Source: Terrimesophilobacter sp963702165 | Lineage (GTDB): Bacteria > Actinomycetota > Actinomycetes > Actinomycetales > Microbacteriaceae | DNA length: 64,000 nucleotides | Reading direction: 5' to 3' | Assembly (NCBI GenBank): GCA_963702165.1 | Contig: OY969722.1 | Location: 1,550,001 to 1,614,000 of the forward strand | Shown: positions 23,451-31,493 of the stretch, in pieces | Position numbering within the stretch: the stretch's first letter is position 1 | Layout: the number at the start of each line of letters is the position of its first letter | Notes under the pieces: model-generated | The model's input: only the letters and a program-made list of their open reading frames with translations | Databases searched by the model: none | Told to the model about the DNA's origin: nothing | Translations under genes and position numbers: made by a program

Positions 23451-24332
23451 CTAGGCGCGTTCGACCGGCAACCAGAGCTCGCACGTCGCCGTGCTGAAGT
23501 CAGGTGCGCGCTCGAGCACCGCGACGATCGAGGGTCCGGGGCGAAGTCTCCACGGGTTAGACGGGAACCATTCGGTGGCCGTGGCCGCCCACGCCTCCTG
23601 CAGGCTCGACGGATATGCCCCGGATGTCCGGAATACCGCCCAGGTTCCGGCGGGCACGTCTATGGAATCGAGTCCGTCCGCCACGGGCGCCTCCTGTGTG
23701 GTCGCGACTCCGTGGAGGTAGGTGAGCTCGCTGCCCTCGGTGTAGTCGGGGTCGACATCCGCGCTGACCTGGAGCAGGCCAGCCGGCTCCGTTCTGCTCA
23801 TCTTCTTGAGTCGCGCATGCTCCTCGCGAGACAGCGACGCGATGTGCTCCTGGATGTGTGGATTGACGCCCTCGTGGATGAGCGGCACGCGAGCTGCGTG
23901 TCCGACGAGGCGAAAGGCGGGTCGGTCGATGATGCGGGTGTCCATTGGGTTGTTCCCTTCTACGGTCAGGCGAAACCTGAGCTGCGATTGTGTACGAAGG
24001 GGGCCACCGTGACTTTGAGCACGTGTGAGGTCAATGCCGTGCACAGAACGGAAGGCTCTGTTCAGCGCCTCCGCTGAGCCGTAGCCGTAACGGACGGCAA
24101 CAGCCAAGAAGTCGTCACCGGCGATCACGTCAGCTGCGGCGTGCGTCATTCGCCTCCGGCGGATGTATTCCGACAACGGCATCCTTGCCAGCGATGAGAA
24201 CATCCGTCGCAGGTGATACTCGGTGGTGCCAGCTTGACTGGCGACCACCGCCACGTCGACCTCCGAACCGAGGTTCGCTTCGACCACGTCAACGAGTCGA
24301 TTCAGTGCTGCAATCACGAGGTCCTCCTTCAT
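23451..24332 (-). CDS. AraC family regulator with GyrI-like effector domain
   Basis: A 293-residue regulator with two AraC-type helix-turn-helix motifs in the first 110 residues (VDVAVVASQAGTTEYHLRRM and VAVRYGYGSAEALNRAFRSV) and a GyrI/AraE_N-like ligand domain in the rest. The ligand domain begins around DTRIIDRPAFRLVGHAARVP and ends FSTATCELWLPVERA. This order (DNA-binding first, effector domain second) is the Rob/SoxS-GyrI layout, often linked to drug or small-molecule sensing. The target is unknown. Confidence 0.92.
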   Translation of the reverse strand: MKEDLVIAALNRLVDVVEANLGSEVDVAVVASQAGTTEYHLRRMFSSLARMPLSEYIRRRRMTHAAADVIAGDDFLAVAVRYGYGSAEALNRAFRSVHGIDLTRAQSHGGPLRTQSQLRFRLTVEGNNPMDTRIIDRPAFRLVGHAARVPLIHEGVNPHIQEHIASLSREEHARLKKMSRTEPAGLLQVSADVDPDYTEGSELTYLHGVATTQEAPVADGLDSIDVPAGTWAVFRTSGAYPSSLQEAWAATATEWFPSNPWRLRPGPSIVAVLERAPDFSTATCELWLPVERA

Positions 24333-24495
24333 TGATCAAGCCTGCCGTTCACCGCGCAGTCCGCGCCCGACAATCCGGGCCCGATGTGATCCGGATTCGA
24401 ACCTGCGGTCTGAACCGTCCTCGCCGCGCGTCAGAGCCTGACTTTCGAACCCGTTGCCGACAAACGCCATGTCCCGCTGAGCGAGGGCCCTGCGG

Positions 24496-25359
24496 TCAGG
24501 GCGTTGTCGTTTCAAGGCTGCCCAGCCGCTCGCCTAGGAGTTCAGCGAACGTCGCTACCTGTTGCTCGAGGATGCGACCGTCTGTGAGGACACGCACCTG
24601 AACAACGAGATTGCCGCGCTGGAGGTCCCACACGTACGACCGCCAGCGCGGTCCAGGGCTCCCCTCGCGCACCCACCCCACTGCGGCAACTTCGTGCGGC
24701 ACGACTATCGCCGCTTGCGAACTGATCTGCACGAGGGTCGTATCGAGCCCGCCCGCTGCTGGCGTGTTCATGTCTTGCCAGGGGCAGTCGGCCACTCGCT
24801 TGTGGAGGTCGCGCATGAATGCGCCTGCTTCCTCAGTGGTGGGAAAAGCGCGCGCTGAGATGTCCATTACTTCGTCGCCCGTCTGCCACGTTTGCACCCA
24901 GCTGATCGGGTCCTCCGAGTCACTACCAGGCCCGGCAGCGAAATACGGCGCATTGGAAGGCAGGAACGAGCATTCCGCGTCTCCGCCTAGCGCTAGCCAC
25001 TGCTCGCCTGCGCCCGTTGTAACCGCGCTCACAGTGCTCTGCTCGAACGCCTCCACGCCGTGGCGCTCATCCTTGATTGACAACTGGGAGACGTCCTCGA
25101 CGGAGACGGCCATCAGCACGGCGGCTTCCAGTTCGAAGCATCGTTGAGGGCACACGAGTGGCACCTTCGCATCCGGCTGCTGCGCCGGTCCATCGATGAA
25201 GGGCTGGTCCGGGCTCGTCTCTCGCAAGCTATGTCCGACGTAGGCGAACATGCCCAGAACGGGAAGCAAGACGGCAATCACACCCACGAGCGCGATGAGC
25301 GCCCACCCCCACCACGGCAAGCCACGCCTCTTGGCCGGCTCTGGGATGCTCTCGCTCAT
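24496..25359 (-). CDS. Membrane-anchored extracytoplasmic protein, unknown function
   Basis: A 287-residue protein with a short proline-rich cytoplasmic start (MSESIPEPAKRRGLPWWG), one membrane helix (WALIALVGVIAVLLPVLGMF) and an extracytoplasmic domain containing one CPQRCFEL pair and two further cysteines. The topology resembles the PknH-like extracellular sensor or DUF-type lipoprotein-like domains of actinobacteria, but I cannot assign a family. The 163-base spacer before the AraC gene has no clear element. Confidence 0.7.
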   Translation of the reverse strand: MSESIPEPAKRRGLPWWGWALIALVGVIAVLLPVLGMFAYVGHSLRETSPDQPFIDGPAQQPDAKVPLVCPQRCFELEAAVLMAVSVEDVSQLSIKDERHGVEAFEQSTVSAVTTGAGEQWLALGGDAECSFLPSNAPYFAAGPGSDSEDPISWVQTWQTGDEVMDISARAFPTTEEAGAFMRDLHKRVADCPWQDMNTPAAGGLDTTLVQISSQAAIVVPHEVAAVGWVREGSPGPRWRSYVWDLQRGNLVVQVRVLTDGRILEQQVATFAELLGERLGSLETTTP

Positions 25360-25497
25360 CTGATAACTCCCGTCTACGCGAGGCCGACCGCGAGTCCCCA
25401 GGCGGCCGCCCGCCAGCACCTCCGCAACATGAGGCCAACCTATCGCCTCACCACTTCTGCCTCTACGCGCGGATGTGCTTGAGAACGGAACTCGACC

Positions 25498-25700
25498 CGG
25501 TGGTCGTAGTTGATCACTAGAACCTCGTCAACGAGTCGTTCCGCCGCAGCGGCGTTTTCCGGAGTGGTGGCGCGGTAGGCCGTCGCGCCGTTGATGATGA
25601 TTGTCGGGTCGCCAGCGCCCCACGCCGTCTAGGCGATGGTGGTGCCGTCTGCGGATTTGATTGTGCCGTTGGACAACTCTGGGACCTTGCTTGTTGGTTC
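25498..25700 (-). pseudogene. Decayed alpha/beta-hydrolase fragment with amber stop
   Basis: Minus-strand translation gives an N-terminal hydrolase signature: GTIKSADGTTIA, a TAG stop at 25631-25629, then TAWGAGDPTIIINGA and LVDEVLVINYDHR. Homologous alpha/beta hydrolases have a Tyr at the stop position (TIAYxxxGxG) and continue for another 200 residues with the nucleophile elbow, which is missing here. This is therefore a truncated gene with an internal nonsense codon. The rest of the 500-base gap (25360-25865) shows nothing else. Confidence 0.6.
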
Positions 25701-25865
25701 TCGCGGTGTCCGTCAACGCGCTAGGACGATGCTAGGAAGTCTCCAGGCCCTCGGTCTTGTACAGAAGCGACATGGGGTCGCACATACAGCGAGACACGTG
25801 CGCCACTCGAGCGCGTTCTCAGACTCCACCCACTCGTCGCAGCTGGGCGAATAAGCTTGGACCCC

Positions 25866-26606
25866 ATGGCGCTGCGACTTGTTCAGGTGAATTTCAAGGC
25901 TCGGGATGACTCAGCGCTCGGCCGGTTTTGGGCCGAGGCACTCGACTGGGGTGTTTCCAGCGAGGAACCCGGTGTGACCAATGTTGAACCCAGAGGGTTT
26001 GTCTGGCCGCACTCTTCCGACGTCTGCGTTGATGTCGTGTCCGTCCCGGACCCCGAAACGGTGAAGTACCGCGCGCACCTCGATCTCGCCACAACCTCTG
26101 CGGCGCATCAGGCGGAATTGGTCGCGCGCCTGAAAGAGCTCGGCGCGACATCCGCCGATGTGGGCCAGGGTGACGTGCCATGGACGGTCCTGGCCGACCC
26201 GGAGGGCAACGTATTCTGTGTGCTTGAGCCTAGATCGATCTACCAGGACACCGGTCCGATCGCGGCAGTGGTGGTCAACTGCGCGGATCCGCGGGCGATG
26301 GCGCGGTTCTGGAACGAAGCGATGGATTGGACCCTCCACGAGGTGACCCCCGATCGTGCAAGGCTGCGCTCATCCAAGGGCGTCGGGCCGTACCTGGAGT
26401 TCGTTCGCAGACCCGACCTAACGACGGTGCCAACCCGGTTGCATCTCGACCTGCGGCCGTACTCCGGTGACGATCAAGCGGCAGAGGTTGCCCGGCTGCG
26501 CGCTCTGGGTGCCGCCGACGCCGATATCGGTCAGGGCGATGTGCCATGGACGGTTCTCACCGACATAGAAGGCAACGAGTTCTGCGTCCTTACCCCGGCG
26601 GGATAA
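25866..26606 (+). CDS. Tandem VOC (glyoxalase-like) protein
   Basis: A 246-residue protein made of two vicinal-oxygen-chelate domains (residues about 1-120 and 125-246). Both halves end in nearly the same sequence (GQGDVPWTVLADPEGNVFCV and GQGDVPWTVLTDIEGNEFCV), showing internal duplication. The first half carries FKARDDSALGRFWAEALDW. This glyoxalase_6-like type is common in actinobacteria; the substrate is unknown. ATG 25866 is chosen over a TTG three codons upstream. Confidence 0.88.
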   Translation: MALRLVQVNFKARDDSALGRFWAEALDWGVSSEEPGVTNVEPRGFVWPHSSDVCVDVVSVPDPETVKYRAHLDLATTSAAHQAELVARLKELGATSADVGQGDVPWTVLADPEGNVFCVLEPRSIYQDTGPIAAVVVNCADPRAMARFWNEAMDWTLHEVTPDRARLRSSKGVGPYLEFVRRPDLTTVPTRLHLDLRPYSGDDQAAEVARLRALGAADADIGQGDVPWTVLTDIEGNEFCVLTPAG

Positions 26607-26852
26607 CGCGGAGCTTCCGCTCGCAGACGAAGCTGGTTGTACGTTGAATCGGAACTCAAGCAGATCGCTATTCGGTAGCCGCGGGTTTGGACCCTCTGGA
26701 GCCGATCGAGCGCAGCGTAGAGGGTGCCGACCTTGAGTTGGTCGCGACCGCTAGTAAACCGTCATGCACGTGAGAAGCGGAACTCGACCCCTTCTCGTCA
26801 CGAAGCAATGTGAGTGGCCGTCGTGGGTGGTCGCCGTGGCTATGGTTTTGGT

Positions 26853-27344
26853 ATGGAAGCCCTCAGGATGCGCCACCTAGGAGCCCATGAACGCGACATT
26901 TTGGTCGTGGCAACGCTCGGCAATCTGAACTGGTGCGACGAGCGCTTTTCACGCGATGACATCACGAGTCGCTCCGAGTTCGCTCGATACACACGGCTGC
27001 TTCCTGCGCGAGGCGATTTCGGCTACGTCGCAGAGCGCAACGCTGAAGCGAACGGGGTGGTATGGCTGCAGTTCCACCCTTGCGACGATGCTGGTTACGG
27101 CTTTGTGAACGAAGGAATTCCAGAACTCAGCATCTGGGTGTGCAGCACCTGGCGAGGCAAGGGACTTGGCCGCACTTTGATTAGAGAAGCACTTCGTGAG
27201 GCGCGGAAGCGAAAGCTTCCCGCAGTGAGCCTCTCTGTCGAAGCGGACAACTTCGCGAAAAAGCTCTACCTTGACGAAGGATTCGTCGACGTCCCGGGGC
27301 GGGACGCCGACGGCGTGATGCTGTGGTCGCGCGCGAGCAAGTGA
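26853..27344 (+). CDS. GNAT family N-acetyltransferase
   Basis: A 163-residue acetyltransferase. The acetyl-CoA pyrophosphate loop is STWRGKGLGRTLIREAL, a good match to RGxGxG/A, preceded by the strand ELSIWVCS and followed by LSVEADNFAKKLYLDEGFVDV, the normal end of the fold. The acceptor substrate cannot be predicted. The 246-base gap upstream contains a weak hairpin (ACCCTCT/AGAGGGT) that may end the VOC transcript. Confidence 0.9.
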   Translation: MEALRMRHLGAHERDILVVATLGNLNWCDERFSRDDITSRSEFARYTRLLPARGDFGYVAERNAEANGVVWLQFHPCDDAGYGFVNEGIPELSIWVCSTWRGKGLGRTLIREALREARKRKLPAVSLSVEADNFAKKLYLDEGFVDVPGRDADGVMLWSRASK

Positions 27345-27478
27345 CCGCGAGCTGCGAGGGCGTCGAGTGGCCCGCCAGTCATTCAGACAATTCGCGGCTT
27401 GCCCAGAAGCGCGATCGGGATGCCGAGGACCACGACGCCCGGTCGGGTTCCGCGCATGCCAGTGGGATGGGCCACGGG

Positions 27479-27844
27479 TCAGAGGACCTTCTTCACCACG
27501 CTGGACTTCAGCTGCATCCGCCCGAAGCCGGGAACGGTGGCGTCGATGTCGTGATCGCCCACACCGTCCTCGATGAGCCGGATGCCGCGCACACGCGTGC
27601 CAACCTTCACGACACCGCCGCCAGCGCCCTTGACCTTGAGGTCCTTGACGATCGTGACGGTGTCACCGTCCGCGAGCACGTTGCCGACGGCATCCGTGAC
27701 CGCGGCCGCCGCTTCAGTCCCGCCGTCCTCCGCGTCCGCGTCCGCCGTCCACTCGTGGCCACACATCGGGCACACCAGCAGCGCGCCCTGTTCGTAGGTG
27801 AACGCTTCGTGGCACTCGGGGCAAGCAGGCAACGCGTCAGACAT
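27479..27844 (-). CDS. YjdM/PhnA zinc-ribbon protein
   Basis: A 121-residue protein of the YjdM (PhnA) family. The N-terminal zinc ribbon has two CxxC pairs (ACPECHEAF and VCPMCGHEW), and the C-terminal KOW-like domain reads LADGDTVTIVKDLKVKGAGG and ends LKSSVVKKV. A link to phosphonate use is historical and its role is unclear. Its ATG overlaps the 3' end of ychF by eight bases, so the two are translationally coupled. Confidence 0.92.
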   Translation of the reverse strand: MSDALPACPECHEAFTYEQGALLVCPMCGHEWTADADAEDGGTEAAAAVTDAVGNVLADGDTVTIVKDLKVKGAGGGVVKVGTRVRGIRLIEDGVGDHDIDATVPGFGRMQLKSSVVKKVL

Positions 27845-28910
27845 TGAAGCGGAACTCCACTACGTCACCGTCTTGCATGACGTAGTCCTTGCCCTCCATG
27901 CGGGCCTTGCCCTTCGCACGCGCCTCCGCCACCGAGCCGGTCGCCACCAGGTCGTCGAACGAGATCACCTCGGCCTTGATGAAGCCCTTCTCGAAGTCGG
28001 TGTGGATGACGCCGGCCGCCTGCGGCGCCTTCCATCCCTTGCCGATCGTCCAGGCGCGCGCTTCCTTCGGCCCCGCGGTCAGGTAGGTCTGCAGCCCGAG
28101 GGTGTCGAAGCCGATGCGCGCGAGCTGGTCCAGGCCGCTCTCGCTCTGGCCGGTGCTCTCGAGCAGTTCCTTGGCGTCATCCGCGTCCAGGTCGATGAGC
28201 TCGCTCTCGAGCTTCGCGTCCAGGAACACCGCCTTCACCGGCGCGACCAGGTCGGCGAGCTCCTGCTTCTTGACCTCGTCCATCAGCACGTCCTCATCGA
28301 CGTTGAAGACGAAAATGAACGGCTTCGCGGTGAGCAGCCCGAGTTCGCGGATCGGCTCGATGTCGAGTCCGGATGCCGACAGCAAGGTGCCCGCGTTGAG
28401 CACCTCGGCCGCCTTCTGCGCGGTCTCCAGCACGATCGGCTCGACCTTCTTGCCGCGCAGATCCTTCTCGTACCGCGCGATCGCCTTCTCGAGCGTCTGC
28501 AGGTCGGCGAGGATCAGCTCGGTGTTGATCGTCTCCATGTCGCTGGCCGGGTCGACCTCACCGTCGACGTGGACGACATCCGAGTCGCTGAAGCCGCGGA
28601 TGACCTGGGCGATCGCATCCGCCTCCCGGATGTTCGCGAGGAACTTGTTGCCGAGCCCCTCCCCCTCGCTGGCACCCTTCACGATGCCGGCGATGTCGAC
28701 GAAGGAGACCGGGGCGGGCAGGATGCGCTCGGAGCCGAAGATGCCGGCGAGCGTGTCCAGGCGCGGGTCGGGCAGGTTCACCACGCCGATGTTCGGCTCG
28801 ATCGTCGCGAACGGGTAGTTCGCGGCGAGCACCGTGTTCTTCGTCAGTGCATTGAACAGGGTTGACTTGCCGACGTTCGGGAGACCGACGATCGCGATAG
28901 TGAGAGCCAC
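27837..28910 (-). CDS. ychF: Redox-regulated ATPase YchF (Obg-like)
   Basis: A 357-residue universally conserved P-loop ATPase of the OBG/YchF family, associated with ribosomes and the oxidative stress response. It has the P-loop GLPNVGKSTLFNAL, the switch element PVSFVDIAGIVKGASEGEGLG, and an altered NKxD region (FVFNVDEDV) that accounts for ATP rather than GTP preference. The C-terminal TGS-like domain ends GDVVEFRFNV. The GTG at 28910 yields MALTIAIVG, the usual start. M. tuberculosis Rv1112 is the positional equivalent. Confidence 0.96.
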   Translation of the reverse strand: MALTIAIVGLPNVGKSTLFNALTKNTVLAANYPFATIEPNIGVVNLPDPRLDTLAGIFGSERILPAPVSFVDIAGIVKGASEGEGLGNKFLANIREADAIAQVIRGFSDSDVVHVDGEVDPASDMETINTELILADLQTLEKAIARYEKDLRGKKVEPIVLETAQKAAEVLNAGTLLSASGLDIEPIRELGLLTAKPFIFVFNVDEDVLMDEVKKQELADLVAPVKAVFLDAKLESELIDLDADDAKELLESTGQSESGLDQLARIGFDTLGLQTYLTAGPKEARAWTIGKGWKAPQAAGVIHTDFEKGFIKAEVISFDDLVATGSVAEARAKGKARMEGKDYVMQDGDVVEFRFNV

Positions 28911-28937
28911 GGGGGTCAATCGTACCGGTGCGGCGGG

Positions 28938-29738
28938 TCAGGGCTTATCCGGAGCATCCTGCACTAGCAGGTGGTCGCTCACCTGAGTCCAACCCGGACG
29001 GTTGTGGTCGGGCGGGTAGCCGACGGCCAAGAACTCGACGGTCGGCTCGCCGTCGGGTCCAGTCAGCCCGAAAGCGGGTCCACCGCACGCCCACATGGGT
29101 TGGCGATTCTCCGGGAACGCCATCATCACGCACAAGTGGACATCCGGCTGCGACGAGCGGCCGAGGAAGAACCGGGTGCCGGCATACTCCCCTAAGAATC
29201 GCGTCGACTCTGGCACAACCACATCCAGCGCCCAGGCGTCCTCCCCCAGGAGATCGTCAGCGCCCTGTTCGGTGTCGAGGATCGGGATGTACGGCATCTC
29301 GGCGTAGTACGGCGGTGCGCTCACCTGGAGGTGCCGGTTCACCATCACCCAGTTCGGTCCGAGCAGTCCTTCCTGCGGCTCCTCGGTGAACACCACACTT
29401 GGGCCCTGATAGATGTCGGCCGAGATGGTGTCGCGCCCGCAGGTGAACATCTGGAGCCGTCCGACCACGTCAGCAACCGCGACGCAGTACGGCCGGTCGA
29501 ATGACATGGCCGAAAGCGCCAGATAGTAGCGGTACCCCTCCACCGAGCCCAACAGTCGGGATGTGCCATGAATCACGCCCGTCCAGCCGGCTGTCTCATC
29601 AGGCAGGCGGTCCATCGGTTGCTGCTGGCCGCGCAACAGATCGAACACCGGCGGCCGCTCGACTGGCGCCGCGCACCCGGCCATCAGCAGCGCGCCGACC
29701 GCAACGGCGACCGTTGCCAGCAGCCTGCGAGCGCGCAT
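28938..29738 (-). CDS. Putative lipoprotein, unknown function
   Basis: A 266-residue lipoprotein: signal peptide RARRLLATVAVAVGALL with lipobox LMAGC at residue 22, then a mature part with repeated YYLALSAMSFDRPYCVAVAD / FFLGRSSQPDVHLCVMMAF-type segments, suggesting an internal duplication of about 90 residues. Each half has two cysteines likely to form disulfides. The function is unknown. It is located behind the methyltransferase gene on the same strand. Confidence 0.8.
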   Translation of the reverse strand: MRARRLLATVAVAVGALLMAGCAAPVERPPVFDLLRGQQQPMDRLPDETAGWTGVIHGTSRLLGSVEGYRYYLALSAMSFDRPYCVAVADVVGRLQMFTCGRDTISADIYQGPSVVFTEEPQEGLLGPNWVMVNRHLQVSAPPYYAEMPYIPILDTEQGADDLLGEDAWALDVVVPESTRFLGEYAGTRFFLGRSSQPDVHLCVMMAFPENRQPMWACGGPAFGLTGPDGEPTVEFLAVGYPPDHNRPGWTQVSDHLLVQDAPDKP

Positions 29739-29760
29739 CCGGACCCCCTCGTCACCGACG

Positions 29761-30504
29761 CTACAGGCGAACCGCCCGATAGGCGTGCGTTACGTACGGC
29801 AGGTCGATGGTGCCGCCGTCGGCCAGCTCGGGCAGCGAGCCGGTCAGTTCGCGCAGCTCACGGTCGATGCGCTCCCGGTTCGCGGCATCCGCCCCGATAT
29901 AGAAGCTGCGGGAGTGCGCGAGATCCAGAATGCCGTCGGCCGTGAACGGCTTGGCCCAACGGAACACCCGCTTCTCCAGCTCACCGAACGGCTCGTGCAC
30001 GATGATCTCGCCGCTGGTGATCATGCGCTCCGCCACGCTGACGTGGACGATCTCGCCGAACCGGCGCACCCAGTCGACGCGCTCGTCGCGCACGTTCCAG
30101 ATGAGGCCGAGCCGACCGCCCGGTCGCACCACCCTGCCCGCTTCCGCCGAGGCCGCCACCGGCTCCACCCAGTGCCACGCCTGCGCGAACACGGCCGTGT
30201 CGACGCTCGCCTCCGGCAGCGGCAGGCGCTCGGCCGAGCCGACGAAGGTGGGCACCCCGGGCACCGCGTCGTGCAGGCCGCGCAGCATCGCGGCATCCGG
30301 GTCCACCGCGACCACCTCACGGCCGTCGGCCACCAACTGCCGGGTGAGCTTGCCGGTGCCGGCGCCGATGTCGGCAACCCGCTTGGGCGAATCGTCGAGC
30401 AACCAGGCGACCGCCTCGTCCGGGTAGCCAGGGCGGGCGCGCTCGTAGCTTCCGGATGCCCGGCCAAAGGATTGGGACAGCGGTTGATTCGTCACGACAC
30501 CCAT
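29761..30504 (-). CDS. Class I SAM-dependent methyltransferase
   Basis: A 247-residue methyltransferase of the Methyltransf_11 type. Motif I is VADIGAGTGKLTRQL (residues about 42-56), followed by the acidic VVAVDPDAAML, AERLPLPEASVD and the aromatic AQAWHWV segment characteristic of this subfamily. The N-terminal FGRASGSYERARPGYP is also typical. The acceptor is unknown. Confidence 0.9.
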   Translation of the reverse strand: MGVVTNQPLSQSFGRASGSYERARPGYPDEAVAWLLDDSPKRVADIGAGTGKLTRQLVADGREVVAVDPDAAMLRGLHDAVPGVPTFVGSAERLPLPEASVDTAVFAQAWHWVEPVAASAEAGRVVRPGGRLGLIWNVRDERVDWVRRFGEIVHVSVAERMITSGEIIVHEPFGELEKRVFRWAKPFTADGILDLAHSRSFYIGADAANRERIDRELRELTGSLPELADGGTIDLPYVTHAYRAVRL

Positions 30505-30590
30505 CGTTGCGCATCAGGTGCCGCCGCCGATCCGCAGGTGAGCGGGGCGTCGTTTCACGCGCCGTCCGAGGCCCGTGAGACGATGCGCCC

Positions 30591-31208
30591 ATGGCTCTGA
30601 ACTTCACCGCAATCGACTTCGAAACCGCTAACGGGAGCCCGGCATCCGCGTGTTCGGTCGGCTTGGTGAAGGTGCGCGACGGCAAGGTGGTCGACAAGAC
30701 CGGCTGGTTCATCAAGCCCCCGCTGGGCGTCGACCACTTCAATGAGTGGAACGTGCGCATCCACGGCATCACGCCGACGGATGTCGCGGACGCGCTGCTG
30801 TGGGAGCTGCAGCTTCCCGACCTGATCGCCTTCGCCGACGGGGATCCGCTGGTCGCCCACAACGCCGGCTTCGACATGGGCGTCATCAAGTCGGCGTGCG
30901 CGGCGAGCCTGATCGCCTGCCCGGACTTCGAATACCTGTGCAGCCTGCAGCTGGCCCGGCGCACCTACAACCTCGACTCGTACCGGCTGCCGGTCGCCGC
31001 CATGGCTGCCGGGTTCGAGGACTTCGACCACCACAACGCGCTCGCCGACGCGGAGGCGTGCGCGGCGATCGTGGTGCACGCGGCCAAGCGGCACGACGCG
31101 CTCGACGTCGCGCACCTGGCGCAGATCGCCGGAGTGCGGATGGGCGCTATCGGCGCCGGCGCCCTGACGGCAGCCGCCGAGCGGACCGGGAGCATGGCGC
31201 TCAGCTGA
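30591..31208 (+). CDS. DnaQ-like 3'-5' exonuclease (DEDDh)
   Basis: A 205-residue exonuclease of the DNA polymerase III epsilon-like DEDDh group. The catalytic acids lie in TAIDFETANG (D, E), NAGFDMGVI (D) and HHNALADAEA (H, D), all present. A 30-residue C-terminal extension follows. It is probably a repair or turnover nuclease rather than replicative proofreading, since it lacks a polymerase domain and occurs alone. Confidence 0.9.
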   Translation: MALNFTAIDFETANGSPASACSVGLVKVRDGKVVDKTGWFIKPPLGVDHFNEWNVRIHGITPTDVADALLWELQLPDLIAFADGDPLVAHNAGFDMGVIKSACAASLIACPDFEYLCSLQLARRTYNLDSYRLPVAAMAAGFEDFDHHNALADAEACAAIVVHAAKRHDALDVAHLAQIAGVRMGAIGAGALTAAAERTGSMALS

Positions 31209-31214
31209 GCCCGC

Positions 31215-31306
31215 TCTTAACCCATCTCAAGGAGTTTTTGCTCCAGCTCGCCGTTTAGCCGCATCCGGATGCGCCGGTGCCCGAAATCTCCTTGAGACGG
31301 GTTAAG
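31215..31306. repeat. Long imperfect palindrome, family D
   Basis: CTTAACCCATCTCAAGGAG (31215-31233) is matched by CTCCTTGAGACGGGTTAAG (31288-31306), its complement with one mismatch, across a 54-base loop. It lies just after the exonuclease gene, between convergent genes, and may act in transcript ending. Confidence 0.75.
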
Positions 31307-31322
31307 CGTCACCCCCGGGCAC

Positions 31323-31422
31323 CCTGTTATGCAGGACTTTCTGGGTCGCGGCGACCGTTTCATAGGCATCCGGGGCCATTCGAGCACGAATGTCCTGCAC
31401 AACAGGGGATGTCCTGCACAAC
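31323..31422. repeat. Triple-motif repeat element, family E copy 1
   Basis: A 14-bp motif TGTCCTGCACAACA appears inverted and slightly diverged at about 31325-31338, then direct at 31391 and again at 31409. The layout (inverted copy, spacer of about 50, two direct copies five bases apart) repeats at 46.75 kb. Confidence 0.8.
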
Positions 31423-31427
31423 GGGAG

Positions 31428-31487
31428 CGGGGCCCTCGAAACTCGAGGGCCCCGCAAACGGAAGGGCCCCGCCGAACCGGCGGGGCC
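31428..31487 (-). terminator. Double-hairpin terminator of mmsA
   Basis: Two adjacent perfect GC-rich hairpins: CGGGGCCCTCGA with a three-base loop (31428-31454) and GGCCCCGCCG with a three-base loop (31465-31487). They start six bases after the mmsA stop on its strand. No clear U-tract follows, as is usual for actinobacterial terminators. Confidence 0.7.
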
Positions 31488-31493
31488 ATCCGG

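Noticed and set aside
24385..24480. tRNA-like T-loop (GGATTCGAACC) on the minus strand between the AraC gene and the next gene
   Set aside because: The five bases on each side do not form a T stem, and no acceptor, D or anticodon arm could be placed; probably a chance match.
27798..28865. Long plus-strand frame of 355 codons opposite ychF
   Set aside because: It mirrors ychF codons and shows only compositional bias (Leu/Arg/Asp/Val); ychF is unmistakable.
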